From the NCBI GenBank assembly GCA_943331145.2, contig CALQKL020000085.1, positions 1-8,294 of the forward strand: a stretch of DNA of 8,294 bases. Direction: 5' to 3'. Shown one piece after another: positions 5,924 through 8,294 of the stretch. Under the pieces are notes generated by a model, which saw only the letters and a list, made by a program, of their open reading frames with translations, was not told the origin of the DNA and did no database searches. Numbering within the stretch: position 1 is the stretch's first letter; every line of letters begins with the position of its first letter. The translations under genes and the position numbers were made by a program. The DNA comes from Chitinophaga pinensis (GTDB lineage Bacteria; Bacteroidota; Bacteroidia; Chitinophagales; Chitinophagaceae).

Positions 5924-5953
5924 ATTATCCCACGGTTTCAACCGTGGGATAGT
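5924..5953 (+). repeat. REP5, class I palindrome
   Basis: Core CCCACGGTTTCAACCGTGGG (5929-5948), identical to REP1 and REP3. The flanking bases are TAT and ATA, so the pair mismatched in the other two copies is restored here. It is the last REP, about 70 bases before the next gene. Confidence 0.9.
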
Positions 5954-6024
5954 GTGGTAAAAATTTCTTCCCCACCCCTCAAATAGTTGGAGGTCATCCC
6001 TTTTAGTTTTACTAAAAAAACAAC

Positions 6025-6849
6025 ATGACCACAAACACACTTACAGAAAAGCTTAAAAAAATATTTATAGAAGAAGCTTACGGAAAGCCCACTACAGATA
6101 ATGATGAGCTGGGCATTAACCACTGCATAAAGGCAACGATTATTTACGATCCCATGCATCGATTACGTAGTGTATATCAATGTGGAGAAGACGGTTGGCT
6201 CAGGCCGGAAGAACTTGCATTTGAAAATGGCTCACTCAAAGTAGACGATGCGCCGCACTGGGACGTAAAAGCCGATGGCACACAAATCATGCACTGTTGG
6301 GGCCCAATGAATTTTGATTTCTATAACATCGTTGAGATAACTCAAGATGAAAGCAATCTTTTAAAGGAAGAGAAAATCAAAAAAGATATAGACAAAACAA
6401 AAAGGGCGCAGGTATTATCCATACTCAAAGAAAAGTTGGTACAGAAAATGCCTTCTTTAAATTATTTATTTACCGGCGATCTCGAAATCAATCATGGTAT
6501 CCATCTCAAAGAAATAAAAAGAGGCATGCACATGGATATGCCATACAAACCCAGATACGGAAACAACGGCTGGGTGGCCAATCAGGTTTTGGGTTGGGGA
6601 TCTAATATGGGTTGGGACATTACACTCGATGGAAAGATTGTTTGCTGCAGGGTACATTACGACGATTACATCAATTTTGAAGTGGAGTTATTAAGTGATG
6701 AAGAAATAGAAACCTTCAAATTAAAATATCAACAAACCGATAAATTATTAATCAACCGATTGGCTACATTAACCGAATTGTTTGATAGGAAATTGATTAC
6801 GGAAACCGATTATCAACAAAAGAAAACCGAAATTTTAAACCATATTTAA
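6025..6849 (+). CDS. unrecognised protein with a SHOCT-like C terminus
   Basis: 274 residues, no signal peptide and no membrane helix, so cytoplasmic. I do not recognise the main part. Residues 30-105 are rich in Trp, His and Cys (YQCGEDGWLRPEEL, HWDVKADGTQIMHCWGPMNF). A charged helix covers 108-142. Residues 150-225 form a second globular stretch (GWVANQVLGWGSNMGWDITL, then GKIVCCRVHYDDY). Residues 243-274 (NRLATLTELFDRKLITETDY and QQKKTEIL) match the shape of a SHOCT domain, the short C-terminal helical hairpin 'L..L..L.d.G.IteeEy..kK..iL' often found on stress or phage proteins. Whether the Cys/His residues bind metal is unknown. The gene starts about 70 bases after the last REP; a TAGTTTTA box at 6004-6011 may be a -7 element. 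The next gene follows after 50 bases in the same direction. Confidence 0.7.
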   Translation: MTTNTLTEKLKKIFIEEAYGKPTTDNDELGINHCIKATIIYDPMHRLRSVYQCGEDGWLRPEELAFENGSLKVDDAPHWDVKADGTQIMHCWGPMNFDFYNIVEITQDESNLLKEEKIKKDIDKTKRAQVLSILKEKLVQKMPSLNYLFTGDLEINHGIHLKEIKRGMHMDMPYKPRYGNNGWVANQVLGWGSNMGWDITLDGKIVCCRVHYDDYINFEVELLSDEEIETFKLKYQQTDKLLINRLATLTELFDRKLITETDYQQKKTEILNHI

Positions 6850-6899
6850 TAAACCGATTTATAATCATTAAAATAATTACATTTACTAAACAACCTAAC

Positions 6900-7346
6900 A
6901 TGAACAATCAATCTCCAATGCCATCTATTAAAGAAATTATTTTTCAAGTATTTGGTGTAACCTTACCCATTAGAGGCGGAATGGGCAACAGTTTGGAAAA
7001 CGCTGTTATCATCGAACGCAGCTTGCCTTTTAATGATTATGTTTCTATTGAGCACGAAGTGTTGAATTTTATCGCAAAAGGTAGAGACTTACATTCCTGG
7101 AAAAAAGTAGGACAAGAACTGTTGTTTGAAAATGGCAAAACCTACGACAAACTTTTAGTAAATGTGGTAATCCATCAAAACGGCAAACTTTTACAACAAA
7201 CCGAAAATCATTATTTTGACATTACCGAATGTTTTGGTCCCGAAAAAGAAGCGCAATCTGATGAAGATAAAAAGTTGGCAGAAATGAAATTGTTTTTGGA
7301 TAAAATGAATGAAGCGATTGAGGGGAAGGGGGAGAATGAGTGTTGA
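6900..7346 (+). CDS. unrecognised 148-residue protein
   Basis: I recognise no family. The protein has no signal peptide or membrane segment. It opens with a short helix (IKEIIFQVFG), then LPIRGGMGNSLENAVIIER, a glycine-rich turn before a strand. The centre alternates strands (YDKLLVNVVIHQNGKLLQQT, then ENHYFDITECFG), which suggests a small alpha/beta fold. The acidic C-terminal helix (AEMKLFLDKMNEAIEG) ends in GENEC. Codon use matches its neighbours. Gap of 50 bases from the preceding gene, same strand; cotranscription is likely but no joint function can be inferred. The start ATG at 6900 follows an A/T-rich leader without a Shine-Dalgarno. Confidence 0.65.
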   Translation: MNNQSPMPSIKEIIFQVFGVTLPIRGGMGNSLENAVIIERSLPFNDYVSIEHEVLNFIAKGRDLHSWKKVGQELLFENGKTYDKLLVNVVIHQNGKLLQQTENHYFDITECFGPEKEAQSDEDKKLAEMKLFLDKMNEAIEGKGENEC

Positions 7347-7397
7347 AGACGTTGGGGGATGTGAGGGTAGGGGTGAATTTTTTTTAGAGGGATTTGT

Positions 7398-7405
7398 TAT
7401 ATTTG
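7398..7405 (+). promoter_or_regulatory. candidate Bacteroidota -7 box before the nuclease gene
   Basis: TATATTTG fits the Bacteroidota -7 consensus TAnnTTTG exactly. No TTTG is found at the usual -33 spacing (about 7375-7378 reads GAAT), so this is half a promoter only. It would give a leader of about 150 bases that includes the duplicated start region. Confidence 0.3.
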
Positions 7406-7519
7406 TTCATACAGGGTTTAAATAATATCAATCTTTTTAATACGCTGATCAAACTGAAGCAATTGTAATAAAAACTAATAAGCGAAATTTATAGCGGGTA
7501 TAAGTGATTTAGCGGTGAT

Positions 7520-7591
7520 AATTAAAAATTATGTTTTACAACTCCAAAAAACTAATTAAAAAATATGTTTTACAACTCCAAAAAACTAATT
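7520..7591 (+). repeat. 34-base-period tandem duplication over the start codon
   Basis: Two copies (7520-7557 and 7554-7591, sharing four bases) carry a leader AATTAAAAA, an ATG and the next eight codons. From ATG the identity is 27 of 27 bases (7531-7557 and 7565-7591); the leader differs at one position. The period of 34 is not a multiple of three. The first ATG (7531) therefore opens another frame, encoding 20 codons (MFYNSKKLIKKYVLQLQKTN) to a TGA at 7591-7593, overlapping the true gene start at 7565. Confidence 0.9.
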
Positions 7592-8294
7592 GACGAAAAA
7601 GTATTACAACAATACTACTTCGAAAAATTCATGCTAGCTGATGCAATTGAAAGAAAAACTTTGTTGCCAAAGAAATTCTCAAGCTATTCCGCCACAAATA
7701 TTATCAAGGGATTAAATCCTGAAATTACGGTTGGTAAAAAAACAAAAGGTGGCGAACACATTTGCGATTTTGTATTGTATCCAATGCCAGGGAAAGGCTT
7801 AACTAATTTGAATATAGAGATAAAATGGGATATTAAGGACTTTGAAAAACAAGACGATAGATTTGAACATTACAATGGAAAAATCTCTAATGGTTTTGCT
7901 GTTGCAATAAAAGATGAAAAACATTGTCCCTTAACTATCGACAATGGAAAAATTCATGTTGTTTATTTAGATGCAACAGAATTTAAAAAGTGGTTTACGA
8001 TTAAAGCTTTTTCAATAGTATCACAGGCACTTGCGAATAAATTGAATACAAAACCCTCTAGACTAAGTGGTGAAAAATTTTGGGTTGTAGCAGTTGTGAA
8101 CGACTCGTTAGAACACTACACAAGTCATGGTCGAAAAAAAGATATTTGGGCATTTAGAGACAATAATAACCCTAAAAACATAATGAATATACTTGATGGT
8201 GACTATGTTGTTTTCCTTGCTTTAGATCACTGCAACCCCGCACGTGCGATTTATCCCTACGCTACAAAACAAAATACAAAATTTGAAAAAGCTA
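7565..8294 (+). CDS. putative modification-dependent nuclease (PD-(D/E)XK plus EVE-like), 3' end missing
   Basis: 243 complete codons, then the window ends. Residues 60-90 carry KGGEHICDFVLYP and LNIEIKWDI: Asp68 and Glu85-x-Lys87 fit the PD-(D/E)XK nuclease core, with the acidic residue and the ExK motif on adjacent strands and 16 residues between. Residues about 105-160 (GKISNGFAVAIKDEKH, IHVVYLD and a helix) would finish the fold. From residue 172, FWVVAVVNDSLEHYTSHG, then IWAFRDNNNPKNI and ILDGDYVVFLAL follow the pattern of EVE/PUA-like domains: an aromatic opening strand, 'W.f.d', then 'i..GD.vvf'. Such domains bind modified cytosines. Nuclease plus EVE suggests a type IV-like restriction enzyme that cuts modified DNA; this is inferred from motifs. 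ATG 7565 was chosen because the copy at 7531 is out of frame. Confidence 0.65.
   Translation, partial: MFYNSKKLIDEKVLQQYYFEKFMLADAIERKTLLPKKFSSYSATNIIKGLNPEITVGKKTKGGEHICDFVLYPMPGKGLTNLNIEIKWDIKDFEKQDDRFEHYNGKISNGFAVAIKDEKHCPLTIDNGKIHVVYLDATEFKKWFTIKAFSIVSQALANKLNTKPSRLSGEKFWVVAVVNDSLEHYTSHGRKKDIWAFRDNNNPKNIMNILDGDYVVFLALDHCNPARAIYPYATKQNTKFEKA

Larger units (their letters stand above)
5632..5968 (+). repeat. two-copy tandem duplication, period about 169 bases
   Basis: Copy 1 (5632-5800) starts at the transposase stop codon, TGACTATCTTCCACCC. Copy 2 (5801-5968) starts TGACAATCTTCCACCC. Each holds a class II REP, about 90 bases of shared spacer (including TAACTATGCTAATGAGTGTC) and a class I REP. 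I count roughly a dozen differences. The bases after copy 2 (CTTCCCCACCC, near 5968-5978) resemble the start of a third, degraded copy. Confidence 0.85.

Noticed and set aside
5022..5953. Repeats spaced at intervals as a possible CRISPR array
   Set aside because: The repeats alternate orientation, are near-perfect palindromes of 20 bases, have unequal spacing (including a whole gene), and their spacers are duplicates of each other. No cas gene is present.
5938..6159. Minus-strand 73-codon reading frame
   Set aside because: It runs from inside the SHOCT-tailed gene into REP5 and reads the palindrome as codons; no start signal or family.
6466..6657. Minus-strand 63-codon reading frame
   Set aside because: Entirely antisense to the SHOCT-tailed gene with no recognisable motif.
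7347..7380. G-rich stretch after the 148-residue gene as a terminator
   Set aside because: G runs on one strand followed by T, but there is no complementary arm to form a stem.

Overview
The window looks like an accessory stretch of a Bacteroidota (Bacteroidetes) chromosome. The grounds are strongly AT-rich DNA, almost no Shine-Dalgarno sequences before starts, a secreted protein whose signal peptide ends in SQ, a TAnnTTTG-type -7 box, and IS200-like/REP repeats with a CCAAACC microsatellite. The genus cannot be read from the sequence.

Left part (1-2420), all genes on the minus strand: the 5' end of a YeeE/YedE-type membrane transporter runs off the left edge. It is followed by a VOC/PhnB-like protein, an SRPBCC/AHSA1-like protein, a 417-base stretch without a gene (one possible IS end), a small secreted protein of unknown function, and directly upstream of that a 47-codon remnant of what looks like another small beta-rich protein.

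Middle part (2423-4983), plus strand: a six-copy CCAAACC microsatellite precedes a compact four-gene run with gaps of 18, 35 and 1 bases. The genes encode a UVR-motif helical protein, a 5'(3')-deoxyribonucleotidase-like HAD phosphatase, a protein with a possible papain/transglutaminase-like Cys-His-Asp triad, and a Sir2-family NAD-dependent enzyme. This is probably one operon. Its two last genes are the best candidate for an uncharacterised enzyme pair.

Repeat part (5011-5968): a single-domain Y1 (HUH) transposase of the REP-associated (RAYT/IS200) type lies between two inverted REP palindromes. Next to it are three more REP palindromes in alternating orientation, arranged as a tandem duplication of about 169 bases. 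One REP pair reads as the full element with the transposase gene deleted almost exactly up to its stop codon, so an autonomous element and its miniature derivative stand side by side.

Right part (6025-8294), plus strand: two unrecognised proteins (the first with a SHOCT-like C-terminal hairpin) are followed by the 5' end of a gene that runs off the right edge. That gene reads as a PD-(D/E)XK nuclease fold followed by an EVE/PUA-like module, the architecture expected of a modification-dependent restriction enzyme. Its start codon region is duplicated in tandem with a 34-base period, giving a decoy start and a 20-codon overlapping upstream reading frame.
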